DNA of 64,000 nt from the NCBI GenBank assembly GCA_035502095.1, contig DATJUX010000040.1, positions 124,001-188,000 on the forward strand. Reading direction: 5' to 3'. The stretch's first letter is position 1, and each line of letters begins with the position of its first letter. The notes under the pieces were generated by a model. It saw only the letters and a list, made by a program, of their open reading frames with translations, had not been told where the DNA came from and searched no databases. Both the position numbers and the translations under genes were made by a program. Shown one piece after another: positions 35,822 through 44,160 of this stretch. Source of the stretch: JAKANT01 sp035502095 (lineage in GTDB: Bacteria > Pseudomonadota > Gammaproteobacteria > Burkholderiales > Burkholderiaceae_F).

Positions 35822-36861
35822 GCCAGGTGCAGGACGTCACCGAGCGGCATCGGTTCGACACCGCGCGGCTTTCCGCCTATCTCGCGGACAACCTGCCCGG
35901 CTGGGCGGGGCCGCTCGGGGTCAAGCAGTTCCAGGGCGGGCAGTCCAATCCCACCTACCTGCTCAGCGCCGGCGACAAGCGCTACGTGATGCGCAGCAAG
36001 CCGGGTCCGGTAAGCAAGCTGCTGCCGTCCGCACACGCGATCGAACGCGAATTCCGTGTCATGCGCGCGCTGGCGGGCCAGGGAATCCCGGTTCCGCACG
36101 TTCACGTGCTATGCGAGGACGAGAGCGTGATCGGGCGCGCTTTTTTCGTGATGGAACACGTCGAGGGGCGCATCCTCTGGGACCAGTCGCTGCCCGGCGC
36201 GACGCGCGCAGAACGCGCGGCGATCTACGACGAGATGAACCGCGTGCTGGCCGCTCTGCATTCGGTCGATGTCGCCGCGGCGGGACTTTCCGACTACGGC
36301 AGGGCGGGCAACTACTTCGCGCGCCAGATCGCGCGCTGGAGCAAGCAGTACCAGGCCTCGGCGACCGAAACGATCGAGTCGATGGACCGGCTGATCGAGT
36401 GGCTGCCGCAACACATCCCGCCCGGCGACGACGTTGCGATCGTGCACGGCGACTACCGGCTCGACAACCTGATCTTCCACCCGACCGAGCCGCGCATCAT
36501 TGCGATCCTCGACTGGGAGCTGTCGACGCTGGGGCATCCGCTCGCCGACTTCAGCTACCACTGCATGAGCTGGCATATCCCGGCCGGCATGTTCCGCGGC
36601 ATTCAGGGGCTCGACCTGGCGTCGCTCGGAATCCCCGAGGAAGCGGAATACATCGCGCGCTACTGCCGGCGCACCGGGCGCACCGCGATTGAACATTGGG
36701 ATTTCTACCTTGCCTACAACCTGTTCCGTATCGCGGCGATCGTGCAAGGTGTCTACAAGCGCGCGACGGAAGGGATCGCGAGTTCGAACAACGCGCTCGA
36801 GCATGGCCATCGGGCGCGCAAGCTCGCCGATCTCGGATGGCTCTTTGCGCAGCGCGCGTAG
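35818..36861 (+). CDS. APH-type phosphotransferase (ACAD10/11, LvaA-like)
   Basis: Kinase of the aminoglycoside phosphotransferase/choline kinase fold, 347 residues. The catalytic loop is IVHGDYRLDNLIFH (Asp base, Asn) and the metal Asp is in ILDWELSTLGHPLAD; the N-lobe has QFQGGQSNPTYLL. Proteins of this subgroup are homologous to the kinase part of ACAD10/11 and to LvaA of levulinate catabolism, which phosphorylate 4-hydroxyacyl compounds so an acyl-CoA dehydrogenase-like enzyme can eliminate phosphate. Drug resistance is unlikely. A matching dehydrogenase gene is at 46.5 kb. Confidence 0.82.
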   Translation: MSQVQDVTERHRFDTARLSAYLADNLPGWAGPLGVKQFQGGQSNPTYLLSAGDKRYVMRSKPGPVSKLLPSAHAIEREFRVMRALAGQGIPVPHVHVLCEDESVIGRAFFVMEHVEGRILWDQSLPGATRAERAAIYDEMNRVLAALHSVDVAAAGLSDYGRAGNYFARQIARWSKQYQASATETIESMDRLIEWLPQHIPPGDDVAIVHGDYRLDNLIFHPTEPRIIAILDWELSTLGHPLADFSYHCMSWHIPAGMFRGIQGLDLASLGIPEEAEYIARYCRRTGRTAIEHWDFYLAYNLFRIAAIVQGVYKRATEGIASSNNALEHGHRARKLADLGWLFAQRA

Positions 36862-36873
36862 CGCGCCGTTTTT
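36852..36873 (+). terminator. Rho-independent terminator after the kinase gene
   Basis: GCGCGC (36852-36857), loop GTA, GCGCGC (36861-36866), then CG and TTTTT (36869-36873). The stem overlaps the TAG stop of the upstream gene (36859-36861). It separates the phosphatase-kinase pair from the transporter operon. Confidence 0.62.
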
Positions 36874-36896
36874 GCCACAGCCCGGCACGCTTTTCG

Positions 36897-36925
36897 TTGC
36901 CTGCGCAGAGGCCTTCCGCAATAAT
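36897..36925 (+). promoter_or_regulatory. Sigma70-like promoter for the liv-type operon
   Basis: TTGCCT (36897-36902), a 17-base spacer, and AATAAT (36920-36925) lie just after the terminator and 44 bases before the livG ATG. In the short leader a 7-bp stem ACCGGCA/TGCCGGT with a TGC loop (36941-36957) sits right before the ribosome site. Confidence 0.6.
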
Positions 36926-36968
36926 CGCCGCCCTACTGGGACCGGCATGCTGCCGGTGAGCGGGTCGC

Positions 36969-37748
36969 ATGGCCGATAACGACACCATTCTCGAAACCCG
37001 CTCGCTGGTGAAGGAGTTCAAGGGCTTCGTCGCCGTCAGCGATGTCAGCCTGAAGGTGCGGCGCGGACAGATTCACGCGCTGATCGGCCCGAACGGTGCC
37101 GGCAAGACGACCTTCTTCAACCTGCTGACCAAGTTCCTCATCCCGACGCGGGGCCAGATCCTCTTCAACGGCCAGGACATCACGTTCGAGCATCCGGCGC
37201 AGATCGCACGCCGCGGCATCGTGCGCTCGTTCCAGATCTCGGCGACGTTCCCGCACCTGTCGGTGCTCGAGAACGTTCGCATCGCCTTGCAGCGCAGCCT
37301 CGGCACGTCGTTCCACTTCTGGCGCTCCGAGCGCACGCTCGACGCACTCAACGCGCGCGCCCAGGACCTGCTCGAGACGGTCGGCCTGAAGGAGTTCGCC
37401 GGCTACGTCACGGTCGAGCTGCCCTACGGGCGCAAGCGCGCGCTGGAAATCGCCACGACGCTGGCGATGCAGCCCGAACTCATGCTGCTCGACGAGCCGA
37501 CGCAAGGCATGGGCCACGAGGACGTCGACCGCGTCACGCAGCTGATCAAGAAGGTGTCGGCGAACCGCACGGTGCTGATGGTCGAGCACAACATGAACGT
37601 GGTCGCCAAGATCGCCGACACCATCACCGTCCTGCAGCGCGGCCAGATCATCGCCGAAGGTCCGTACCGGAAGGTCTCGACCGATCCGCAGGTGCTCGAG
37701 GCGTACATGGGCAGCGCCGACGCCGAACTGCAGGGCGCGCATGGCTGA
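36969..37748 (+). CDS. livG: Branched-chain amino-acid-type ABC transporter ATPase LivG
   Basis: Cytoplasmic ATPase of a high-affinity importer of the Liv (HAAT) family, 259 residues. Walker A GPNGAGKTT has its Lys at residue 46; Q-loop is RSFQIS; Walker B is LMLLDEPTQGM; the H-loop His is in MVEHNM. The signature motif, normally LSYGxQR in LivG, reads LPYGRKR here. The gene overlaps livF by eight bases. Substrate cannot be read from the sequence; amino acids, short amides and aromatic acids are all known for the family. Confidence 0.9.
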   Translation: MADNDTILETRSLVKEFKGFVAVSDVSLKVRRGQIHALIGPNGAGKTTFFNLLTKFLIPTRGQILFNGQDITFEHPAQIARRGIVRSFQISATFPHLSVLENVRIALQRSLGTSFHFWRSERTLDALNARAQDLLETVGLKEFAGYVTVELPYGRKRALEIATTLAMQPELMLLDEPTQGMGHEDVDRVTQLIKKVSANRTVLMVEHNMNVVAKIADTITVLQRGQIIAEGPYRKVSTDPQVLEAYMGSADAELQGAHG

Positions 37749-38451
37749 CGGTGTCGAGTTCCTGCGCATCAGCGACTTGCACGCCTTCTACGGCGAGTCG
37801 CACATCCTGCACGGGGTCGACCTGTCGGTGAACCGCGGTGAGGTCGTGACCCTGCTCGGCCGCAACGGCGCCGGCCGCACGACGACGCTCAAGTCGATCC
37901 TCGGCCTCGTCGGCAGGCGCACGGGGTCGATCATGGTCAACGGCATCGAGGCGGTCGCGCTGCCGCCGCACCGGATCGCCCGGCTCGGCATCGGCTACTG
38001 CCCCGAGGAGCGCGGCATCTTCGCCAGCCTTTCGTGCGAGGAAAATCTGCTCCTGCCACCGCCGGTCGCAAGCGGCGGGCTCGGGCTCGAAGAGATCTAC
38101 ACGATGTTTCCCAACCTGCAAGAGCGCCGCGCCAGCCCAGGCACGCGGCTCTCCGGCGGCGAGCAGCAGATGCTGGCCGTGGCACGCATCCTGCGCACGG
38201 GCGCACGGCTGCTGCTGCTCGACGAGATCTCGGAAGGGCTGGCGCCGGTGATCGTGCAGACGCTTGCGCGGACAATCCGCATGCTGCGTGAACGCGGGCT
38301 GACGATCGTGATGGTCGAGCAGAACTTCCGGTTCGCCGCACCGCTGGCGGACCGGTTTTACGTGATGGAGCATGGCCGCATCGTGGAAAGTTTCGCCGCC
38401 GGCGAACTCGAGGCGAAACGCAGCATGCTGCATGAGTACCTGGGGGTCTGA
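37741..38451 (+). CDS. livF: Branched-chain amino-acid-type ABC transporter ATPase LivF
   Basis: Second ATPase subunit of the importer, 236 residues. Signature LSGGEQQMLAV and the family's Gln in place of the switch His (MVEQNF) are normal for LivF. Two positions are odd: Walker A reads GRNGAGRTT, so the usual Lys is Arg46, and Walker B continues LLLLDEISEGL where LDEPSEGL is expected. Whether this subunit hydrolyses ATP is open; the partner LivG has an intact Walker A. Ends 63 bases before the receptor gene. Confidence 0.9.
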   Translation: MADGVEFLRISDLHAFYGESHILHGVDLSVNRGEVVTLLGRNGAGRTTTLKSILGLVGRRTGSIMVNGIEAVALPPHRIARLGIGYCPEERGIFASLSCEENLLLPPPVASGGLGLEEIYTMFPNLQERRASPGTRLSGGEQQMLAVARILRTGARLLLLDEISEGLAPVIVQTLARTIRMLRERGLTIVMVEQNFRFAAPLADRFYVMEHGRIVESFAAGELEAKRSMLHEYLGV

Positions 38452-38514
38452 CTGGTCGGGCACCCTGGTCCCTGAAAAGCCGCAGTCGCGCGAGCGACGA
38501 GAGGAACGAGGCAG

Positions 38515-39723
38515 ATGAAACGCAATGTGATTTCGCTACTTTTGGCCGCCGCGTGCGCCTGGTGCGCCGGCGCGCAGGCGCAGATCTCCGACGGCGTCGT
38601 GAAGATCGGCGTGTTGAGCGACATGTCGAGCCTTTACGCCGATATCGGCGGGCCCGGGTCGACGCTCGCGGCCAAGATGGCGGTCGAGGACTTCGGTGCC
38701 GAGAAGAAAGGCATCAAGGTCGAGATCGTCTCCGCCGACCACCAGAACAAGCCGGACGTCGGCTCCAACATCGCGCGCCAGTGGTACGACACAGACAAGG
38801 TCGACGCGATCGTCGACGTGCCGACCTCATCCGTGGCGCTTGCCGTGAGCCAGGTCACGCGTGACAAGAACAAGGTGTTCCTGGTTTCGGGCGCCGCCTC
38901 GTCGGACCTCACGGGCAAGGCGTGCTCGCCCAATACGATTCACTGGACCTACGACACCTGGATGCTCGCCAACGGAACCGGCGGCGCGATCGTCAAGACC
39001 GGCGGCGATACGTGGTTCTTCATCACGGCCGACTACGCGTTCGGCCACGCGCTCGAACGCGACACTGAAGCCGTGGTGCTAAAGAACGGCGGCAAGGTGC
39101 TGGGCAAGGTGCGCGCGCCGCTGAACACGCAGGATTTTTCGTCGTTCCTGCTGCAGGCGCAGTCGTCGAAGGCCAAGATCATCGGGCTCGCCAACGCGGG
39201 CGGCGACACGATCAACTCGATCAAGCAGGCCTCCGAGTTCGGCATCACGAAGGGCGGCCAGAACCTCGCCGGTCTGCTCGTGTTCATCAGCGACATCCAC
39301 GGCCTCGGCCTGGAAAAAGCGCAGGGGCTGATCTTCACCGAGACGTTCTACTGGGATCTCAATGACCAGACGCGCGCATGGAGCAAGCGGTTCGCGGCTG
39401 CCAACGGCGGCAAGTACCCGACCATGGTGCAGGCGGGCGTGTATGCGGCGGTGCTCGACTACCTGAAGGCGATCGAAGCCACGAAGACGGACGATTCCGC
39501 CAAGGTCATCGCATGGATGAAGGCGAACCCGACCGACGATCCGCTGTTCGGCAAAGGCATGATCCGCGCCGACGGCCGCGCGATTCACCCGGCGTACCTG
39601 GTCGAGGTGAAGAAGCCGTCCGAGTCGAAGGGTCCGTACGACTACTACAAGATCCGCGCGACGATCCCGGCCGACCAGGCGTTCCGGCCGATGTCGGAGG
39701 GCGGGTGTCCCTTGGTGAAGTGA
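38515..39723 (+). CDS. livK: Periplasmic amino-acid-type binding protein LivK
   Basis: Substrate receptor of the importer, 402 residues, type I periplasmic binding fold. The signal peptide (ISLLLAAACAWCAGAQA, cleavage before QIS) is followed by VVKIGVLSDMSSLYADIGGP, the usual ligand-site opening. It lies third in the operon, not first, and its 3' end is followed by a strong hairpin that may raise receptor levels relative to the permeases. GAGGCAG precedes the ATG. Confidence 0.9.
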   Translation: MKRNVISLLLAAACAWCAGAQAQISDGVVKIGVLSDMSSLYADIGGPGSTLAAKMAVEDFGAEKKGIKVEIVSADHQNKPDVGSNIARQWYDTDKVDAIVDVPTSSVALAVSQVTRDKNKVFLVSGAASSDLTGKACSPNTIHWTYDTWMLANGTGGAIVKTGGDTWFFITADYAFGHALERDTEAVVLKNGGKVLGKVRAPLNTQDFSSFLLQAQSSKAKIIGLANAGGDTINSIKQASEFGITKGGQNLAGLLVFISDIHGLGLEKAQGLIFTETFYWDLNDQTRAWSKRFAAANGGKYPTMVQAGVYAAVLDYLKAIEATKTDDSAKVIAWMKANPTDDPLFGKGMIRADGRAIHPAYLVEVKKPSESKGPYDYYKIRATIPADQAFRPMSEGGCPLVK

Positions 39724-39741
39724 GAGGATTGGAACGTCGGA

Positions 39742-39770
39742 TGTTGTGACCGGCGCGGCTGGTTACAACA
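39742..39770 (+). promoter_or_regulatory. 13-bp stem-loop between livK and livH
   Basis: The segment from 39742 to 39754 pairs base for base with 39758-39770 (two G-U pairs), closing a GCG loop. No T-run follows, so it is not a standard terminator. Position between the receptor gene and the permease genes suggests a 3' stabiliser of the livK message or a partial transcription stop. Confidence 0.7.
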
Positions 39771-39786
39771 CCGACTCCGCAAGTCC

Positions 39787-40671
39787 ATGGAGATTTTCGG
39801 CATTCCCACCCAGGCACTGTTCGGACAGCTGTTGATCGGGCTGATCAACGGCTCGTTCTACGCGCTGCTGTCGCTCGGGCTTGCCGTGATCTTCGGGCTG
39901 CTCAACATCATCAACTTCACGCACGGTGCTCAGTACATGCTGGGCGCTTTCGCGGCGTATTTCTTGCTCAACAAGGCCGGGGTCGGCTACTGGTGGGCGC
40001 TGGTTTTCGCTCCGCTCCTCGTCGGTGCCATTGGCGTCGCGATCGAGCGCTTGATGCTCGCGCGCCTGTACAAGCTCGACCACCTGTACGGGCTACTGCT
40101 CACCTTCGGCCTGGCGTTGATCATCCAGGGCACGTTCCGCTATGAATTCGGCTCGGCCGGCCTCCCTTACACGATGCCGCAGGAACTTGCCGGCGGGCGC
40201 AACCTGGGTTTCATGTTCCTGCCCAACTACCGCGCCTGGGTGATCATCGCGTCGCTCGTGATCTGCCTCGGCACGTGGTACGTCATCGAGCGCACCAAGC
40301 TCGGCGCCTACCTGCGCGCCGCCACCGAAAACCCGCACATCGTGCAGTCGTTCGGCGTCAACGTGCCGCGCATGATCACCCTCACCTACGGCTTCGGCGT
40401 CGGCCTCGCCGCGCTGGCCGGGGTGATGGCGGCGCCGATCTATCAGGTGAGCCCGCAGATGGGCTCCGATCTCATCATCGTCGTCTTCGCCGTGGTCGTC
40501 ATCGGCGGCATGGGTTCGATCCTCGGATCGATCGTCACCGGTTTTGCGCTCGGCCTGATCGAGGGACTCACCAAGGTGTTCTATCCCGAAGCATCCAACA
40601 CGGTGATCTTCATCATCATGGCGATCGTCCTGCTGATCAAGCCGGCGGGGCTGTTCGGCACGCAGAAGTGA
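39787..40671 (+). CDS. livH: Branched-chain amino-acid-type ABC permease LivH
   Basis: Membrane subunit of the importer, 294 residues with about eight hydrophobic helices (for example LLIGLINGSFYALLSLGLAV and FAVVVIGGMGSILGSIVTGF, the EAA-like contact loop region being near the latter). It ends FGTQK and is followed eight bases later by livM. The sequence is a full-length, ordinary LivH. Confidence 0.92.
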   Translation: MEIFGIPTQALFGQLLIGLINGSFYALLSLGLAVIFGLLNIINFTHGAQYMLGAFAAYFLLNKAGVGYWWALVFAPLLVGAIGVAIERLMLARLYKLDHLYGLLLTFGLALIIQGTFRYEFGSAGLPYTMPQELAGGRNLGFMFLPNYRAWVIIASLVICLGTWYVIERTKLGAYLRAATENPHIVQSFGVNVPRMITLTYGFGVGLAALAGVMAAPIYQVSPQMGSDLIIVVFAVVVIGGMGSILGSIVTGFALGLIEGLTKVFYPEASNTVIFIIMAIVLLIKPAGLFGTQK

Positions 40672-40679
40672 GCCGCACG

Positions 40680-41642
40680 ATGGCGGCCATTCCGACGCCC
40701 TATACGTCCACGACCGACATGCTGCGCCATCAGCGCGTCGCGATCGTCGTGATGGCGGCCATGTTCATACTGGCGCCGCTGGTCGTTTACCCCGTCTTCA
40801 TGATGAAGGTGATGTGCTTCGCGCTGTTCGCGTGCGCCTTCAACCTGCTGATCGGGTTCGGCGGCCTGCTCTCCTTCGGGCACGCCATGTTCCTTGGCAC
40901 GGCGGGATACGCGTCCGCACACGCCGCGAAGGTGTGGGGATTCACGCCCGAACTGGCGATCCTGTTCGCCACCGCGGCATCCAGCCTGCTCGGACTGCTC
41001 ACCGGCCTGCTCGCGATCCGCCGCCAGGGCATCTACTTCGCCATGATCACGCTCGCCTTGGCGCAGATGGTCTTCTTCTTCTACCTGCAGGCCCCTTTCA
41101 CGGGCGGCGAAGACGGCATCCAGGGCGTGCCGCGTGGCAGGCTGTTCGGGCTGATCGATCTCAACCAGACGTTCGCGATGTACGCGTTCGTGCTGGTGAT
41201 CTTCCTCGGCGGGTTCCTGCTGATCTACCGCATCGTGCATTCGCCGTTCGGTCAGGTGCTGAAGGCGATCCGCGAGAACGAGAGCCGCGCGATTTCGCTC
41301 GGCTACGACGTCGATCGCTACAAGCTCCTTGCCTTCGTTCTTTCGGCCGCGCTGGCGGGCGCGGCGGGCGCGACCAAGGCCCTCGTGTTCCAGCTCGCCT
41401 CCTTGACCGACGCGCACTGGAGCATGTCGGGCGAGGTCGTGCTGATGACGCTGCTCGGCGGTCTGGGCACGATCTTCGGTCCGGTGGCGGGCGCCGCGAT
41501 CATCGTGGCGATGGAAAACTACCTCTCGCAGCTCGGTGCGTGGGTGTCCGTGGTCCAGGGCCTGATCTTCGTCGTGTGCGTGCTCGCGTTCCGGCGCGGG
41601 GTGATCGGCGAAATCGCCAACGGGATCAAGAAGGCGCTGTGA
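40680..41642 (+). CDS. livM: Branched-chain amino-acid-type ABC permease LivM
   Basis: Second membrane subunit, 320 residues, about nine hydrophobic helices. The LivM features ALFACAFNLLIGFGGLLSFG near the N terminus and ESRAISLGYDVDRYKLLAF in the cytoplasmic loop that meets the ATPases are present. ATG 40680 follows the livH stop by eight bases. Last intact gene of the transporter operon; a decayed aldehyde dehydrogenase faces it 16 bases away. Confidence 0.92.
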   Translation: MAAIPTPYTSTTDMLRHQRVAIVVMAAMFILAPLVVYPVFMMKVMCFALFACAFNLLIGFGGLLSFGHAMFLGTAGYASAHAAKVWGFTPELAILFATAASSLLGLLTGLLAIRRQGIYFAMITLALAQMVFFFYLQAPFTGGEDGIQGVPRGRLFGLIDLNQTFAMYAFVLVIFLGGFLLIYRIVHSPFGQVLKAIRENESRAISLGYDVDRYKLLAFVLSAALAGAAGATKALVFQLASLTDAHWSMSGEVVLMTLLGGLGTIFGPVAGAAIIVAMENYLSQLGAWVSVVQGLIFVVCVLAFRRGVIGEIANGIKKAL

Positions 41643-41658
41643 CCGCCCGTTGCCCGCG

Positions 41659-42786
41659 TCACGCCACCACGGTCTGCGACTGTTCGCGCAGATACTGCGG
41701 CAGGTACCGGGACGAGCCGATCGACTTGCCGGTCGAACCACTCGCCTTCCAGCCGCCGAACGGCTGGTAGCCGGGCCAGGTGCCGGTCGTTGCCCGGATC
41801 GCGCGCGTCAGCGCGGTCAGACGCTGGCGCAGCATGTCGGCGACCGGGCGTTCCACGTAGGCGCGCGAACATGCGGAGCACTTCTGCCCCTGCGGACCGA
41901 ATGTCGAGCGCATGATCCCGAGGGCGGCACGCTCGAGATCGGCGTGGCGCGACACGATTGCAGCGATCTTGCCGCCCATTTCGGCCAGGCACGGCCGCGG
42001 CCAGTCGCGCCGGGCGAACGCGCGCACGAGGCTCATGCCGACCTCGTAGGACCCCGTGACCGTGATGCCCGCGACATCCGGGTGGGCCGCCAGCGCGGCG
42101 CCGGCCTTGCCGCCAAGTCCCGTCACGTGGTTGATCACGCAAGGCGGCAGGCCGGCATCGCGCAATACCTCCTTCAACAGCGTGCCGGACATGCGGTCAG
42201 GCTCGCGATTTTGAACACGACGGTATTGCCCGCCACCAGAGCCGCCGCGATCGGCGCGCCGGCGAGAGCGAAAGGAAAATTGATCGGCGCGATCACCGCC
42301 CAGACTCCGTGCGGCTTCAGTTGCGTGCGGTTGCGGCTCGCCACTCCGGGGCAGCGGATCGTCGGGAAGCCTCTTGACGAACCCGTCGTGGCCTCCATTT
42401 GATCGCCATACCACGTAAACAGGTCTGCAGTCTCTTGTACCTCGCCAAGCGTCTCCATCCGGTTCTTGCCCACTTCCAGGGTGACGGCGGCACCGATGTC
42501 GTAAACCCGATCCTCGATCAGCACGGCGATGTTCCGCAGCAGCCGCACCCGTTCCCGCCATCCCGGCGCACGCCAGCCAGGGAAGGCGTGCTGGGCGGCT
42601 GCGACCGCGGCATTCGCATCGTCGCGAGTCCCGCGCGCGAACTGGCCGAGCAGCACGCGCGTGTCGATCGGCGATACCACCTCGAACCGTTGCTCCGCCG
42701 CTCGCGCCTTCCCGTCCACCCAGTACCCGACCCGGAGCCAAACGCCGCACTTGCTTTCTGCGGCGATGGGTGGAGACTGGGCTAGG
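41659..42786 (-). pseudogene. Aldehyde dehydrogenase (P5C dehydrogenase-like) pseudogene
   Basis: Remnant of an NAD-dependent aldehyde dehydrogenase. The N-terminal half reads in one frame (WVDGKARAAEQRFEVVSP to NTVVFKIASLTA), which stops at 42174. The second half continues in another frame from MSGTLLKEVLRDAGLP at 42192, through LAEMGGKIAAIV and the active-site GPQGQKCSACSRAYVE. One missing base near 42193 explains the shift. About 120-150 codons are also absent between the Cys region and the C-terminal QPFGGWKASGSTGKS. No start codon is clear near 42786. Homology is to the L-glutamate semialdehyde dehydrogenase type; it cannot make a working enzyme. Confidence 0.85.
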
Positions 42787-42797
42787 AGATGGTTTCG

Positions 42798-43607
42798 ATG
42801 AATCTGGTTCGCCCTGCTGCCGTGGCCGGATTGTTCTATCCGGGCCAACCCGGCGCCTTGCGGTCCACGCTGGCGGGGTTGCTGGGCGGGGCGCGCGCTA
42901 GCACCACGGCGGCACGGAGCATGAAGGCACTGATCGTTCCGCACGCCGGTTACGTCTACTCCGGTCCGATCGCGGCGGCCGCGTACGCGCAGCTCGAAGT
43001 GCTGCGCGGGCGCATCGAGCGGGTCGTCCTGCTCGGTCCGACCCACCGCGTAGCCATCCGCGGCGTGGCCATCCCCGAGGCGGACGCATTTGCAACACCG
43101 CTCGGGACCGTCGAGTTGGACCGGGATACGCTCACGCGCCTTGCCGCACTGCCCAGCGTCGTACGCAGCGACGCGGCACATGCGGCCGAGCACTCGCTCG
43201 AAGTGCAGGTTCCCTTCCTCCAGGCAGTGCTCGACGACTTCAGGCTGGTTCCGCTCGCGGTCGGCAACATCGCCGACCGCGACCTGGCGGCGGTGCTGGA
43301 TCTGGTTTGGGGCGGCGACGAAACCATCGTCATCGTGAGTTCGGACCTTTCCCACTACCACCCGTACAACGAGGCACGCGCAATCGACGGCGCGACGGTC
43401 GAACACATCCTTGCGCTCGCGGGAGGGCTCGATCACGAACAAGCATGCGGCGCGACGCCGATCAACGCCGCACTCGCGATCGCCCGGCGCCGGGGCCTGC
43501 ATCCGCGTCTGCTTGCAATGTGCAACTCGGGCGACACGGCGGGGGATCGAGGCCGCGTCGTCGGCTACTGCGCGGTCGCCTTGGAGCAGGACAATGCCGG
43601 AGGCTGA
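42798..43607 (+). CDS. amrB: AmmeMemoRadiSam system protein B (MEMO1 family)
   Basis: Member of the MEMO1/extradiol dioxygenase-like family, 269 residues. Likely metal-site His are at 49 (VPHAGYVYSG), 83 (LLGPTHR) and 186 (SSDLSHYHPY); the first two match the spacing of human MEMO1 His49 and His81. No activity can be assigned. ATG 42798 is preferred over ATG 42789 because AGGAG lies nine bases upstream. Overlaps the next gene by 14 bases and forms a B-A-radical SAM unit. Confidence 0.92.
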   Translation: MNLVRPAAVAGLFYPGQPGALRSTLAGLLGGARASTTAARSMKALIVPHAGYVYSGPIAAAAYAQLEVLRGRIERVVLLGPTHRVAIRGVAIPEADAFATPLGTVELDRDTLTRLAALPSVVRSDAAHAAEHSLEVQVPFLQAVLDDFRLVPLAVGNIADRDLAAVLDLVWGGDETIVIVSSDLSHYHPYNEARAIDGATVEHILALAGGLDHEQACGATPINAALAIARRRGLHPRLLAMCNSGDTAGDRGRVVGYCAVALEQDNAGG

Positions 43608-44160
43608 TGCGCTCGGCCCGGCGCTGATCGCACGCGCTCGCAACACGGTGGCGGGCGAGTTCGGGTTGCCGCTCGTCGGCACGCCGGCTCATTCCCGCCT
43701 CGATTCGCCCGGGGCGACCTTCGTCACGCTGTACACCGCCGGCGTCCTGCACGGGTGCATCGGCTCTCTCGACGTCACGCGCACTCTTGACGAAGACGTG
43801 CGCGCCAACGCGCTTGCCGCCGCGTTCCGCGATCCGCGCTTCGAGCCGCTGACGACGCGCGAGTTCGGTTTCACGCGATTCGAGGTTTCCCTCCTCGGGC
43901 CGGCATCGCCGATCCTTGCGACCTCCGAACACGAGGCGATCGCCGCGCTGGTTCCGCACCGCGACGGTGTGACGCTGTGGTGGCGCCACTCGCGTGCGAC
44001 GTTGCTGCCACAGGTCTGGGCCACGCTGCGCGAACCACGCGACTTCCTGCATGCCCTGAAGCGCAAGGCCGGGCTGCCGGCGGACTTCTGGGGACCGGAA
44101 CTGCGCCTCGAGCGCTACACCGTGACGCACTTCGACGAAGCGCCGGAGGCGGTCGCATGA
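43594..44160 (+). CDS. amrA: AmmeMemoRadiSam system protein A (AMMECR1 family)
   Basis: AMMECR1-domain protein of 188 residues. The conserved core is visible: TLYTAGVLHGCIGSLDVTR with the invariant LRGCIG-like segment, FRDPRFEPLT, FEVSLLGPASPI and VWATLREPRDFLHALKRKAGLP. The molecular function of this family is not known. It overlaps the gene before by 14 bases and the gene after by four, so all three are expected in fixed ratio. Confidence 0.92.
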   Translation: MPEADALGPALIARARNTVAGEFGLPLVGTPAHSRLDSPGATFVTLYTAGVLHGCIGSLDVTRTLDEDVRANALAAAFRDPRFEPLTTREFGFTRFEVSLLGPASPILATSEHEAIAALVPHRDGVTLWWRHSRATLLPQVWATLREPRDFLHALKRKAGLPADFWGPELRLERYTVTHFDEAPEAVA

